Shown: positions 53,161 through 61,396 of the stretch, in pieces
Position numbering within the stretch: position 1 is the first letter of the stretch
How the letters are laid out: every line of letters starts with the position of its first letter
Source of the DNA: Chitinolyticbacter albus
GTDB lineage: Bacteria > Pseudomonadota > Gammaproteobacteria > Burkholderiales > Chitinibacteraceae
NCBI RefSeq assembly: GCF_024437655.1
Contig: NZ_JANBVF010000002.1
Span: 62,001 to 126,000, forward strand
Direction of reading: 5' to 3'
DNA length: 64,000 nt
Notes under the pieces: model-generated
What the model was told of the DNA's origin: nothing
The model's database searches: none
What the model saw: the letters and a program-made list of their open reading frames with translations, nothing else
Program-made: the position numbers and the translations under genes

Positions 53161-53191
53161 AAAAAAAAAGTGCGGCTAGCGCCGCACTTTT
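53161..53191 (-). terminator. Rho-independent terminator / attenuator before thrS
   Basis: On the minus strand AAAAGTGCGGC, loop GCTA, GCCGCAC then nine T's (53161-53169). It ends 42 bases before the thrS ATG. It would terminate transcripts leaving tRNA-Val, but it also follows a Thr-rich leader frame and overlaps an alternative pairing partner (53216-53226 with 53177-53187), so it probably acts as a regulated attenuator. Confidence 0.88.
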
Positions 53192-53231
53192 CTGAAATCA
53201 AACTGGTTTCTGCCAGCGCACGGCTACCCGG

Positions 53232-53264
53232 TTATCGAGGGGTAGTGGTGCGAGTTCGAAACAT
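53232..53264 (-). CDS. Putative thrS leader peptide (MFRTRTTTPR)
   Basis: Ten codons from ATG 53264 to TAA 53232-53234; four encode Thr (ACT, ACC, ACT, ACC), three of them consecutive. AGGGA lies about nine bases upstream. The Thr codons overlap CTACCC, which can pair with GGGTAG at 53224-53229; if a ribosome stalls there, that segment is free to pair with the 5' arm of the terminator. This is the classical layout of amino acid attenuators. The frame starts 20 bases after the tRNA-Val CCA end. Confidence 0.7.
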   Translation of the reverse strand: MFRTRTTTPR

Positions 53265-53284
53265 GTCTGATTCCCTGTATTCGT

Positions 53285-53361
53285 TGGTAGGCACGATTGG
53301 ACTCGAACCAACGACCCCCACCATGTCAAGGTGGTGCTCTAACCAGCTGAGCTACGTGCCT
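53285..53361 (-). tRNA. tRNA-Val (anticodon GAC)
   Basis: 77 nt: acceptor AGGCACG/CGTGCCT, D-arm GCTCAGCTGGTTAGAGC, anticodon stem CCACC/GGTGG with loop TTGACAT (anticodon GAC), T-arm GGTTCGAGTCC, encoded CCA at 53285-53287. A consensus promoter precedes it. The thrS leader frame begins only 20 bases beyond, so both are probably on one primary transcript. Confidence 0.95.
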
Positions 53362-53375
53362 GTCGAAGAGCGCGA

Positions 53376-53404
53376 ATAATAGCCTTGTTCACCGGCACTG
53401 ACAA
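53376..53404 (-). promoter_or_regulatory. Sigma-70 promoter for tRNA-Val and probably thrS
   Basis: Minus strand TTGTCA (53399-53404), a 17-base spacer and TATTAT (53376-53381), giving a start near 53369, eight bases before the mature tRNA. It is the only good promoter visible between nuoN/DUF2818 and thrS. Confidence 0.8.
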
Positions 53405-53423
53405 GGCCCACCGGCAAATATTT

Positions 53424-53723
53424 TCACAAGCCGGGCCGGCGCCAGAAGTAACGCCAAACGAAGCCGGGGAAGGCCGCGACCAGGAACAGGCACAGCGTCG
53501 TGGCATAGAACGGCCAGTTCTGCGCGTGTATCGGCGACAGCCGCGATTCCAGCAGCAAGCCCAACGCGCCGACCGAACCATAGAGCAAGACGAGTTCCAG
53601 CGCGCGCCATGCAAACGACTTGCGCCCGGAACCGGGCGCAAGAACGAACAGGATGCGCTCGCTGAAGAATGGCAGGTTGGCGGCAAGAGCCGCCAACCCA
53701 TAGAGCAGCACCAGTTCGACCAT
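53424..53723 (-). CDS. DUF2818 small membrane protein
   Basis: 99 residues from ATG 53723, sharing one base with the nuoN stop codon. Three hydrophobic segments (VELVLLYGLAALAANLPFF, LVLLYGSVGALGLLLESRL, FYATTLCLFLVAAFPGFVW) and a WRYFWRR tail. Family DUF2818 is found next to nuoN in betaproteobacteria; a complex I assembly or accessory role is plausible but not established. Confidence 0.88.
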   Translation of the reverse strand: MVELVLLYGLAALAANLPFFSERILFVLAPGSGRKSFAWRALELVLLYGSVGALGLLLESRLSPIHAQNWPFYATTLCLFLVAAFPGFVWRYFWRRPGL

Positions 53724-55174
53724 CAGAGCGGCAGCGAGAACACGACGGCGTCGTTGAGCATGGACAGCAGATAATTCGGGAACAGGCCCATCACCAGCAG
53801 TGCCAGACAATTGAGCGACAGTACGATCTTGGCGCCCAGGCCGCCCGACAAGGTGATGTCATTGACCGGCTCATCGAAGTACATCAGCTTGACCACGCGC
53901 AGGTAGTAGAACGCGCCGATCAGCGACATCATCACCGCGAACACCGCCAGCCACACCATACCGAGGTTGACCACGGCCTTGAGTACGGCAAGCTTGGCGA
54001 AGAAGCCGACGAAGACCGGGATGCCCGCCATCGAGAACATCACCATCAGCATCATGAAACCGAACCACGGGTGCTTGCGCGCCAGGCCCTTGTAGTCGTC
54101 GAGCTGGTCGGCCTCGAAGCCGTTGCGCGCCAGCAGCATCACCAGGCCGAAACCGGCGGCCGCGGTCAGCACATACGTGAACGCATAGAAGAACGATGCC
54201 GAATAGCCGACCGGGTTCGCCACCAGGATGCCCAGCAGCAAAAAGCCCATGTGCGAGATGGTCGAATACGCGAACATCCGCTTGATATTGCTCTGGGCAA
54301 TGGCGGACAGGTTGCCGATGGCCAGCGACAGCACGGCCAGCACGATCAGCATGCCGCGCCAGTCCGGCGCGAAGCCTTCGAGCGCCTGCGCCAACAGGCG
54401 GATGATGAAGGCGAAGGCAGCAAGCTTGGGCGCGGAGCCGATCAGCTGGGTGATCACCGTCGGCGCACCGTGGTACACGTCGGGCACCCACATGTGGAAC
54501 GGCACGGCACCGAGCTTGAACGCGATACCGGTGACGATGAACACCAGGCCGAACACGGCGAGCAGGCGGTTGCCCTCACCTACCAGCAGCCGGTGGCCAA
54601 TCTCGTACACGTTGAGCGAACCGGTGGCGCCGTAGATCATCGACATGCCGTACAGCAGCATGCCCGAAGCCAGCGCGCCAAGAACGAAGTATTTCATCGC
54701 CGATTCGGTCGCGTTCACCGAATCGCGCTGCAGCGCGACAAGCGCGTACAACGACAGCGACAGCAGTTCCAGGCCGACATACAGCGTGAGCAGATTGACG
54801 GCCGAGGCCATCACCATCATGCCGGATAGCGAGAACAGCGTCAGCGAGTAGAGCTCGCCCTTGTAGATGCCACGATCGGCCGCATAGCTGCGCCCGTAGA
54901 TCAGCACCAGCGCTACGCCGAGCACCATGCCGCCCTTGGCAAGGGTGGCGATCGGATCGGCAACGAACATTGCGCTGAAGGCGAGCTCCGGCGCTGGCGA
55001 GTAGCCGCACCACAACAGCACGCCGGTGATCGCCAGCGTCACAAGCGCCAGGGCATGGGTGACGCCGCGGCGGGCATCGCTGACGAACAGGTCGATCAGC
55101 AGGAGGGCACAGGTGGCGCACAGCAGGAAGATTTCCGGCAGTGCGATGCCTGCATTGAGACTGGTCCAGGTCAT
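53723..55174 (-). CDS. nuoN: NADH-quinone oxidoreductase subunit N
   Basis: 483 residues, about 14 membrane helices, proton-translocating Mrp antiporter-like domain (LRLD-like core: SMIYGATGSLNVYEIG, GIAFKLGAVPFHMWVPDVYHGAPT, with the key Lys in FKLGAVP). One of three antiporter-like subunits pumping protons in complex I. Confidence 0.97.
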   Translation of the reverse strand: MTWTSLNAGIALPEIFLLCATCALLLIDLFVSDARRGVTHALALVTLAITGVLLWCGYSPAPELAFSAMFVADPIATLAKGGMVLGVALVLIYGRSYAADRGIYKGELYSLTLFSLSGMMVMASAVNLLTLYVGLELLSLSLYALVALQRDSVNATESAMKYFVLGALASGMLLYGMSMIYGATGSLNVYEIGHRLLVGEGNRLLAVFGLVFIVTGIAFKLGAVPFHMWVPDVYHGAPTVITQLIGSAPKLAAFAFIIRLLAQALEGFAPDWRGMLIVLAVLSLAIGNLSAIAQSNIKRMFAYSTISHMGFLLLGILVANPVGYSASFFYAFTYVLTAAAGFGLVMLLARNGFEADQLDDYKGLARKHPWFGFMMLMVMFSMAGIPVFVGFFAKLAVLKAVVNLGMVWLAVFAVMMSLIGAFYYLRVVKLMYFDEPVNDITLSGGLGAKIVLSLNCLALLVMGLFPNYLLSMLNDAVVFSLPL

Positions 55175-55198
55175 TCGCTAAACCCTTGTTTCGATTCG

Positions 55199-56707
55199 TT
55201 ATTGCGGGACATCGAGCTTGACCTGGGAGACGTGCCAGATCAGATCATTCACCGAGAAGTGCATCAGGTCGGTGAACGGCTTGGGATACAGACCCATGCC
55301 CAGCACGGCGATCGCAAGGATGGCCAGCACCAGGAATTCGCGCTTGTTCACGTCGGTCAGCTCGGCCACGTGCTGATTGCCCACGTCACCGAAGATCACC
55401 CGCTTGTACATCCATAGCGTGTAGGCCGCACCGAAGATCAGCGTGGTGGCAGCAGCGACGGCATACCAGAAGTTCACCTGCATCGCGCCCAGTACGACGA
55501 AGAACTCGCCGACGAAGCCCGAGGTGCCCGGCAGGCCCGAATTGGCCATGGCGAACAGCATGAAGAAGCTGGCGAAAATCGGCATCTTGTTGGCGACGCC
55601 ACCATAGTCGGCGATCTTGCGGCTGTGCACGCGGTCGTACATCACACCGATCGAGAAGAACATCGCGGCGGAGACAAAGCCGTGCGAAATCATCTGCACA
55701 ATGGCGCCTTCAACGGCATAGCTGTTCAGATGCGTGCCATTTGCGAACATGAAGAAGCCCAGCGTGACGAAGCCCATGTGCGAGATCGACGAATAGGCCA
55801 CCAGCTTCTTCATGTCGGTCTGCACCAGCGCGACGAAACCGATGTAGACCACGGCAACCAGCGACAAGAGCACGAACACCCAGGCGTATTCACGCGAGGC
55901 ATCGGGCGCAATCGGCAGCGCGAACCGCAGGAAACCGTAGGCGCCGAGTTTGAGCGTGATCGCGGCCAGCACCATCGAGCCGCCGGTCGGCGCTTCGACG
56001 TGGGCGTCGGGCAACCAGGTATGCACCGGCCACATTGGCACCTTCACCGCGAAGGCGAAGAAGAAGGCCACCAGCAACAGCACCTGGGCAGTCATGGTGA
56101 GCTGCACACGATGGAATTCCTGGATCTCGAAGCTGCCACCGGTCTGGTAGTGCAGGTAGATGAAGGCCACCAGCGTGAGCAGCGAACCCAGCAGCGTGTA
56201 GAGGAAGAACTTGATCGACGCATAGACGCGACGCGGACCACCCCAGATACCGATCACCAGATACATCGGGATCAGCATCGCCTCGAAGAACACGTAGAAC
56301 AGGATGGCGTCGAGCGCGGCAAAGGCGCCATTGATCAGGCCCGACATGATGAGGAAGGCCGCCATGTACTGCGCCACGCGCTGCTCGATCACTCGCCAGC
56401 CGGCCAATACCACCATCAACGTGGTGAAGGCATTGAGGATGACGAACCACACCGACAGGCCATCGACACCGAGGTGGTAGTTGATGTTGTAGGTTTCGAT
56501 CCACGGCCGCAGTTCCTCGAACTGCATGCCGGCGCTATGTGCGTCGAACCCGGTGTACAGCGGAATCGTCACCAGGAAACCGGCCAGCGCGCCGATGAGC
56601 GCCAGCCAGCGCTGCAAGCCCGCGTTCTTGTCGCCGCCGGTGGCGAGCACGATCAGGCCGGCCAGAATCGGCACCCAGATCGCGTAGCTCAGAAGATGTC
56701 CCGTCAT
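55199..56707 (-). CDS. nuoM: NADH-quinone oxidoreductase subunit M
   Basis: 502 residues, about 14 membrane helices: LGVDGLSVWFVILNAF, FFEAMLIPMYLVIGIWGG (catalytic Glu), FAFAVKVPMWPVHTWLPDAHVEAPTGGSMVLA (catalytic Lys). Antiporter-like proton channel of complex I, between nuoL and nuoN. Confidence 0.97.
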   Translation of the reverse strand: MTGHLLSYAIWVPILAGLIVLATGGDKNAGLQRWLALIGALAGFLVTIPLYTGFDAHSAGMQFEELRPWIETYNINYHLGVDGLSVWFVILNAFTTLMVVLAGWRVIEQRVAQYMAAFLIMSGLINGAFAALDAILFYVFFEAMLIPMYLVIGIWGGPRRVYASIKFFLYTLLGSLLTLVAFIYLHYQTGGSFEIQEFHRVQLTMTAQVLLLVAFFFAFAVKVPMWPVHTWLPDAHVEAPTGGSMVLAAITLKLGAYGFLRFALPIAPDASREYAWVFVLLSLVAVVYIGFVALVQTDMKKLVAYSSISHMGFVTLGFFMFANGTHLNSYAVEGAIVQMISHGFVSAAMFFSIGVMYDRVHSRKIADYGGVANKMPIFASFFMLFAMANSGLPGTSGFVGEFFVVLGAMQVNFWYAVAAATTLIFGAAYTLWMYKRVIFGDVGNQHVAELTDVNKREFLVLAILAIAVLGMGLYPKPFTDLMHFSVNDLIWHVSQVKLDVPQ

Positions 56708-56741
56708 AATCTACCTGCTTGTTATCGATTCAATTCGGCGT

Positions 56742-58832
56742 TCAGGCGCGCGAATACAGAAGGTTGCCGATCCATTCGCGTGCTTCCGGACCAAACCAGC
56801 CCAGGATCACACCCAGCCACACGGTGATGAACACCAGACCGCCGATGATCATGGCAAAGGCGTAGTGATAGATGTATCCGGTCTGCAGGCGACGCACGAT
56901 GCTGGCGACAAAACCCACGACCTTGGCCGAACCGTTGACGAGCAGGCCATCGATCAGGATCGCGTCGCCCACCTTCCACAGCACGGTACCGAGGCCACGA
57001 CCGGCTGCGGCGAAACCGTTGATGTAGAGGTGATCCATGTAGTACTTCTGTTCGAGCAGCTTGCGTACGCCGATCTTGCTGAACACGCGATCGATAGCGG
57101 CGGGCAGCGCGGGCTTGACCATGTAGAACACGAACGCAGCAGCGACGCCGGCGGCGGCCAGCCAGAACGGCAGCGTGGCGAAGGCGTGCAGGCCCATGTG
57201 GAACGCGTCGTGCGCGTGATGGATCACCGCTTCCATCGCCGGATGCAGGTCGTGGTTCACGAAGATCACGTTCTTGAAGAAGTCGCCTGCCAGCATCGGG
57301 CCGATCGCGAGGTAACCGATCACCAGCGACGGGATGGCCAGCAGCACCAGCGGCAGCGTCACCACCCACGGGCTTTCGTGCGGCTTGTCGTTTGGCCCCA
57401 GGCCGTGGTGATGCTCGTCCTCGTCGTGCGCATCCGCGTCGTGGGCGTGGTGGTGGCCCTGTTCCATCCAGCGCTCCTTACCGTGGAACACCAGGAAGTA
57501 CATGCGGAAGGAGTAGAACGCGGTGACGAATACACCGGCCAGCACGGCGAACTGCGCGAAGCCCGCACCCGGCAGCGTCGACGCTTCGACCGCCAGGATG
57601 ATCGAATCCTTGGAATAGAAACCCGACAGGAACGGTGTGCCGATCAGCGCCAGCGAACCAATCAGCGAGGTGATCCAGGTGATCTTCATGTACTTGCGCA
57701 GGCCGCCCATATTGCGGATGTCCTGGTCATGGTGCATGCCCATGATCACCGAACCCGCGGCCAGGAACAGCAGCGCCTTGAAGAAGGCGTGCGTCATCAG
57801 GTGGAACACGGCCACCGAGTACGCCGATGCGCCCAGCGCCACCGTCATGTAGCCCAGCTGCGACAGCGTCGAGTAGGCGACCACGCGCTTGATGTCGTTC
57901 TGGATGATGCCGAGAAAACCCATGAACAGCGCGGTGATCGCGCCAATTACCAGCACGAAGTTCAGCGCCGTCTCAGACAGCTCGAACATGGGCGACATGC
58001 GCGCCACCATGAAGATACCGGCGGTGACCATCGTAGCGGCGTGGATCAGTGCCGAGATCGGGGTCGGGCCTTCCATCGAATCGGGCAGCCACACGTGCAG
58101 CGGGAACTGCGCCGACTTGCCCATGGCACCGACGAACAGCAGGATGCAGGTCACGGCCATCAGCGACCAGGTGTGGCCGGTCATCAGCGTGATGGTGGTG
58201 TCCTTCAGCTCCGGCGCCTTGGCGAACACTTCGGCGTAGTCGAGGCTGCCGAAGTAGGCCAGCACGAGGCCAATGCCCAACAGGAAACCGAAGTCGCCGA
58301 CGCGGTTCACCAGGAAGGCCTTGAGGTTGGCAAAGGTCGCGGTCGGGCGCTTGAACCAGAAGCCGATCAAGAGGTAGGACACGAGGCCCACCGCTTCCCA
58401 GCCGAAGAACAGCTGAACGAAGTTGTTCGCCATCACCAGCATCAGCATGGAGAAGGTGAACAGCGAGATGTAGCTGAAGAAGCGTTGGTAGCCCGGATCC
58501 TCGTGCATGTAGCCGATGGTGTAGATATGCACCATCAGCGACACGAAGGTGACCACACACATCATCATCGCGGTCAGCGTATCGACGAGGAAGCCGACGT
58601 TGAAGTCGACGCCGTTGATCGACAGCCACGTGTAGACGGTGCCGTTGTAGGCCTCGCCACCCGACAGCATGTGGTTGAGCACATAGGCCGACAGCGCGAA
58701 CGACACCGCGACGCCACCAATGGTGACGCAATGCGCGGCGCGGCGACCGATCGCCCAGCCAAACAGGCCAGCGACGAGGGCACCGAACAAGGGCGCAAGC
58801 GGAATCAGCAGGTAAATTGTTTTCATGTCCAT
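56742..58832 (-). CDS. nuoL: NADH-quinone oxidoreductase subunit L
   Basis: 696 residues: VNGVDFNVGFLVDTLTAMM-type start, FFGWEAVGLVSYLLIGFWF (Glu), VGAMGKSAQFPLHVWLPDSMEGPTPISALIHAATMV (Lys), and the C-terminal lateral helix region. A histidine/aspartate-rich insertion (GHHHAHDADAHDEDEHHHG) lies in a loop before the last third, at about 57403-57458. ATG 58826 is an alternative start two codons in. Confidence 0.97.
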   Translation of the reverse strand: MDMKTIYLLIPLAPLFGALVAGLFGWAIGRRAAHCVTIGGVAVSFALSAYVLNHMLSGGEAYNGTVYTWLSINGVDFNVGFLVDTLTAMMMCVVTFVSLMVHIYTIGYMHEDPGYQRFFSYISLFTFSMLMLVMANNFVQLFFGWEAVGLVSYLLIGFWFKRPTATFANLKAFLVNRVGDFGFLLGIGLVLAYFGSLDYAEVFAKAPELKDTTITLMTGHTWSLMAVTCILLFVGAMGKSAQFPLHVWLPDSMEGPTPISALIHAATMVTAGIFMVARMSPMFELSETALNFVLVIGAITALFMGFLGIIQNDIKRVVAYSTLSQLGYMTVALGASAYSVAVFHLMTHAFFKALLFLAAGSVIMGMHHDQDIRNMGGLRKYMKITWITSLIGSLALIGTPFLSGFYSKDSIILAVEASTLPGAGFAQFAVLAGVFVTAFYSFRMYFLVFHGKERWMEQGHHHAHDADAHDEDEHHHGLGPNDKPHESPWVVTLPLVLLAIPSLVIGYLAIGPMLAGDFFKNVIFVNHDLHPAMEAVIHHAHDAFHMGLHAFATLPFWLAAAGVAAAFVFYMVKPALPAAIDRVFSKIGVRKLLEQKYYMDHLYINGFAAAGRGLGTVLWKVGDAILIDGLLVNGSAKVVGFVASIVRRLQTGYIYHYAFAMIIGGLVFITVWLGVILGWFGPEAREWIGNLLYSRA

Positions 58833-58855
58833 TGTTATGACCCGTAGTTTTCCGG

Positions 58856-59161
58856 TTAACCCTTGAGGTGATCGAGGTCTTCGACGTTGATCGAGCGCAG
58901 GTTACGGAACAGCACGACCAGGATCGCGAGGCCGATGGCCGATTCGGCCGCCGCCACCGTCAGGATGAAGAACACGAAGATCTGGCCGGCGGAGTCGCCG
59001 AGGAACTGCGAGAACGCGATGAAGTTCATGTTGACGGCGAGCAGCATCAGCTCGATCGCCATCAACAGCACGATCAGGTTCTTGCGGTTCATGAAGATGC
59101 CGAACACGGAGATCGCAAACAGGATCGCCGCCAGCACCAGGTAATGTTCGAGTGTGACCAC
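58856..59161 (-). CDS. nuoK: NADH-quinone oxidoreductase subunit K
   Basis: 101 residues, three membrane helices, with conserved membrane glutamates in [16 protein letters not shown] and [13 protein letters not shown]. Part of the proton path of complex I. Three bases separate it from nuoJ. Confidence 0.97.
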   Translation of the reverse strand: MVTLEHYLVLAAILFAISVFGIFMNRKNLIVLLMAIELMLLAVNMNFIAFSQFLGDSAGQIFVFFILTVAAAESAIGLAILVVLFRNLRSINVEDLDHLKG

Positions 59162-59164
59162 GTC

Positions 59165-59818
59165 TTATTCTCCCTTTGCGCCTTCGCCCTGCCCTTCGGC
59201 AGCCGGCTTGGGCGCTTCGAAGGTCGGCTTGGGTTCGCTGTCCACCTTGACGATGCGCAGGCGGTCGTTGCGCTTCACCTTCACCTGCTCACCGGGCTTC
59301 TGGAACTTGGTGTTCTTGCGCTTGCGCAGCGTCAGCGCAATCGCGGCGATCATGCCCACCAGCAGCACGAAGGCGGCAAGCTGGAACGGCAGGAAGTAGG
59401 TGGTGTAAATCTGCACACCCAGATCGCGCACGTTGTTGTACTCGGGTGCGCGCTCCATCAGCGTCACGCCCTTCAGCTGCGCGGCCGGATGGGTCAGGAT
59501 CAGCACCATTTCCACCGCCATGATGGCGGCGACGACGGTCGCCAGCGGCACGAACTTCCAGAAACCCTTGCGCAGTTCCTCGAAGTTGATGTCCAGCATC
59601 ATCACCACAAACAGGAACAGCACCATCACTGCGCCGACGTAGACGACGACGAGCGAGACGGCGAGGAATTCGGCCTGCATCAGCATCCACAGCATGGCGC
59701 CGGTGAAGAACGACAGCACGAGGTAAAGCGCGGCGTGCACCGGGTTCTTGGCGGTGATCACCATCAGCCCGGCAAACAGCAGCACGGCGCTGAACACGTA
59801 GAAAAGGACTTCGGTCAT
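59165..59818 (-). CDS. nuoJ: NADH-quinone oxidoreductase subunit J
   Basis: 217 residues: five membrane helices (FYVFSAVLLFAGLMVITAKNPVHAALYLVLSFF, VSLVVVYVGAVMVLFLFVVMML) and a hydrophilic C-terminal tail rich in Lys/Pro/Glu (GQVKVKRND..., PKPTFEAPKPAAEGQGEG). The long charged tail is beyond the usual core. Confidence 0.96.
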   Translation of the reverse strand: MTEVLFYVFSAVLLFAGLMVITAKNPVHAALYLVLSFFTGAMLWMLMQAEFLAVSLVVVYVGAVMVLFLFVVMMLDINFEELRKGFWKFVPLATVVAAIMAVEMVLILTHPAAQLKGVTLMERAPEYNNVRDLGVQIYTTYFLPFQLAAFVLLVGMIAAIALTLRKRKNTKFQKPGEQVKVKRNDRLRIVKVDSEPKPTFEAPKPAAEGQGEGAKGE

Positions 59819-59833
59819 GACGGATTCCTGTGC

Positions 59834-60325
59834 TTAGCGGTACTTGGCGTCGGCCGCCTTGCGGGCGGCGATCTCGGCTTCATACTTGTCGCCGACCGCG
59901 AGCAGCATGGGCTTGGTGTAGTAGAGATCGCCACGCTTCTCGCCGTGGTATTCGAGGATGTGCGTCTCGACGATGGCATCGACCGGACAGGCTTCCTCAC
60001 AGAAGCCGCAGAAGATGCACTTGGTCAGATCGATGTCGTAGCGCGTGGTGCGACGGGTGTTGTCGTCCGGACGCTGTTCCGACTCGATGGTGATCGCCAT
60101 TGCCGGGCACACCGCTTCGCACAGCTTGCAGGCGATGCAGCGCTCTTCGCCGTTGGCGTAGCGGCGCTGGGCATGCAGGCCGCGGAAACGCGGGCTCATC
60201 GGCGTCTTTTCTTCCGGGAACTGCACAGTGATCTTGCGCTGGAAGAAGTGGCGCCCGGTCAGCATCAGGCCCTTGACCAGCTCGACGAGCAGGAAGGTCT
60301 TGAAGAAATGATTGATTCTTTCCAT
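59834..60325 (-). CDS. nuoI: NADH-quinone oxidoreductase subunit I
   Basis: 163 residues from ATG 60325 ([10 protein letters not shown]); the longer frame would start inside nuoH. Two 4Fe-4S ferredoxin motifs: Cys63/66/69/73 ([12 protein letters not shown]) and Cys103/106/109/113 ([12 protein letters not shown]). Carries clusters N6a and N6b, passing electrons toward N2 and quinone. Confidence 0.98.
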   Translation of the reverse strand: MERINHFFKTFLLVELVKGLMLTGRHFFQRKITVQFPEEKTPMSPRFRGLHAQRRYANGEERCIACKLCEAVCPAMAITIESEQRPDDNTRRTTRYDIDLTKCIFCGFCEEACPVDAIVETHILEYHGEKRGDLYYTKPMLLAVGDKYEAEIAARKAADAKYR

Positions 60326-60335
60326 GGCTCTTTCC

Positions 60336-61382
60336 TTACTTCCAGATCGACAGCGGGGTCTGCATCCACGCACCGATCAGCACGATCCACACCAGTGTCA
60401 CGGGGATGAAAATCTTCCAGCCCAAGCGCATCAGCTGGTCATAGCGATAGCGCGGGAAGGTGGCGCGGAACCACAGGAAGCAGAACAGCATGGCGGCGAC
60501 CTTGAGCACCCACCACAAAAAGCTCGGTGCGCCCAGGAAGCCCCAGCTCGCCGGGAACGGCGAGAGCCAGCCACCGAGGAACATCACCGAGGTCAGCGCC
60601 GAAATCAAAATCATGTTCGCGTATTCGGCGAGGAAGAACAGCGCGAAGCTCATGCCCGAGTATTCGATCATGTGGCCGGCGACGATTTCCGATTCACCCT
60701 CGGTCACGTCGAACGGCGCGCGATTGGTTTCGGCCACGCCGGCGATGAAGTAGACGACGAACAGCGGCATGAGCGGGATCAGGTTCCAGCTCAGGATCGA
60801 GCCGCCCCCGATGCCCTGCCCTTGCTGGTTCACGATGTCCGACAGGTTGAGCGAGCCCGACACCATGATCACGCCGATCAGCGCGAAGCCCATCGCCAAT
60901 TCGTACGAGATCACCTGCGCCGCGGCACGCATCGCGCCGAGGAAGGCGTACTTGGAGTTGGACGCCCAGCCCGCCAGGATCACGCCGTACACACCCATCG
61001 AGGTGATGGCCATCACGTACAACAGGCCCACGTTCACATCGGCGAGCACAAAGCCTGGGTAGAACGGCACCACGGCCCAGGCGGCCAGCGCCGGCACCAG
61101 CACCCACACGGGGGCCAGGAAGAAGAGGCCCTTGCTGGCGGCGGATGGCGCGATGATTTCCTTGAGCAGCAGCTTCACGCCATCGGCCACCGGTTGCAGC
61201 AGGCCGAACGGGCCGACGCGGTTGGGGCCGATGCGGATCTGCATATAGCCGATCACCTTGCGCTCGGCGAGCGTGAGGTAAGCGACCGCGCCCATCAGCG
61301 GGGCGACGATGCAGACGATCTTGAGCAGCGTCCAGACCACATGGCCGAGTTCGACGCCGAGGTGGTTTTGCAACAGTTCCAT
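60336..61382 (-). CDS. nuoH: NADH-quinone oxidoreductase subunit H
   Basis: 348 residues, eight membrane helices. [36 protein letters not shown] forms the quinone-site loop; [27 protein letters not shown] is the second signature. Connects the peripheral arm to the membrane arm. 14 bases downstream of nuoG. Confidence 0.98.
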   Translation of the reverse strand: MELLQNHLGVELGHVVWTLLKIVCIVAPLMGAVAYLTLAERKVIGYMQIRIGPNRVGPFGLLQPVADGVKLLLKEIIAPSAASKGLFFLAPVWVLVPALAAWAVVPFYPGFVLADVNVGLLYVMAITSMGVYGVILAGWASNSKYAFLGAMRAAAQVISYELAMGFALIGVIMVSGSLNLSDIVNQQGQGIGGGSILSWNLIPLMPLFVVYFIAGVAETNRAPFDVTEGESEIVAGHMIEYSGMSFALFFLAEYANMILISALTSVMFLGGWLSPFPASWGFLGAPSFLWWVLKVAAMLFCFLWFRATFPRYRYDQLMRLGWKIFIPVTLVWIVLIGAWMQTPLSIWK

Positions 61383-61396
61383 CGTGATCTCGTCCT

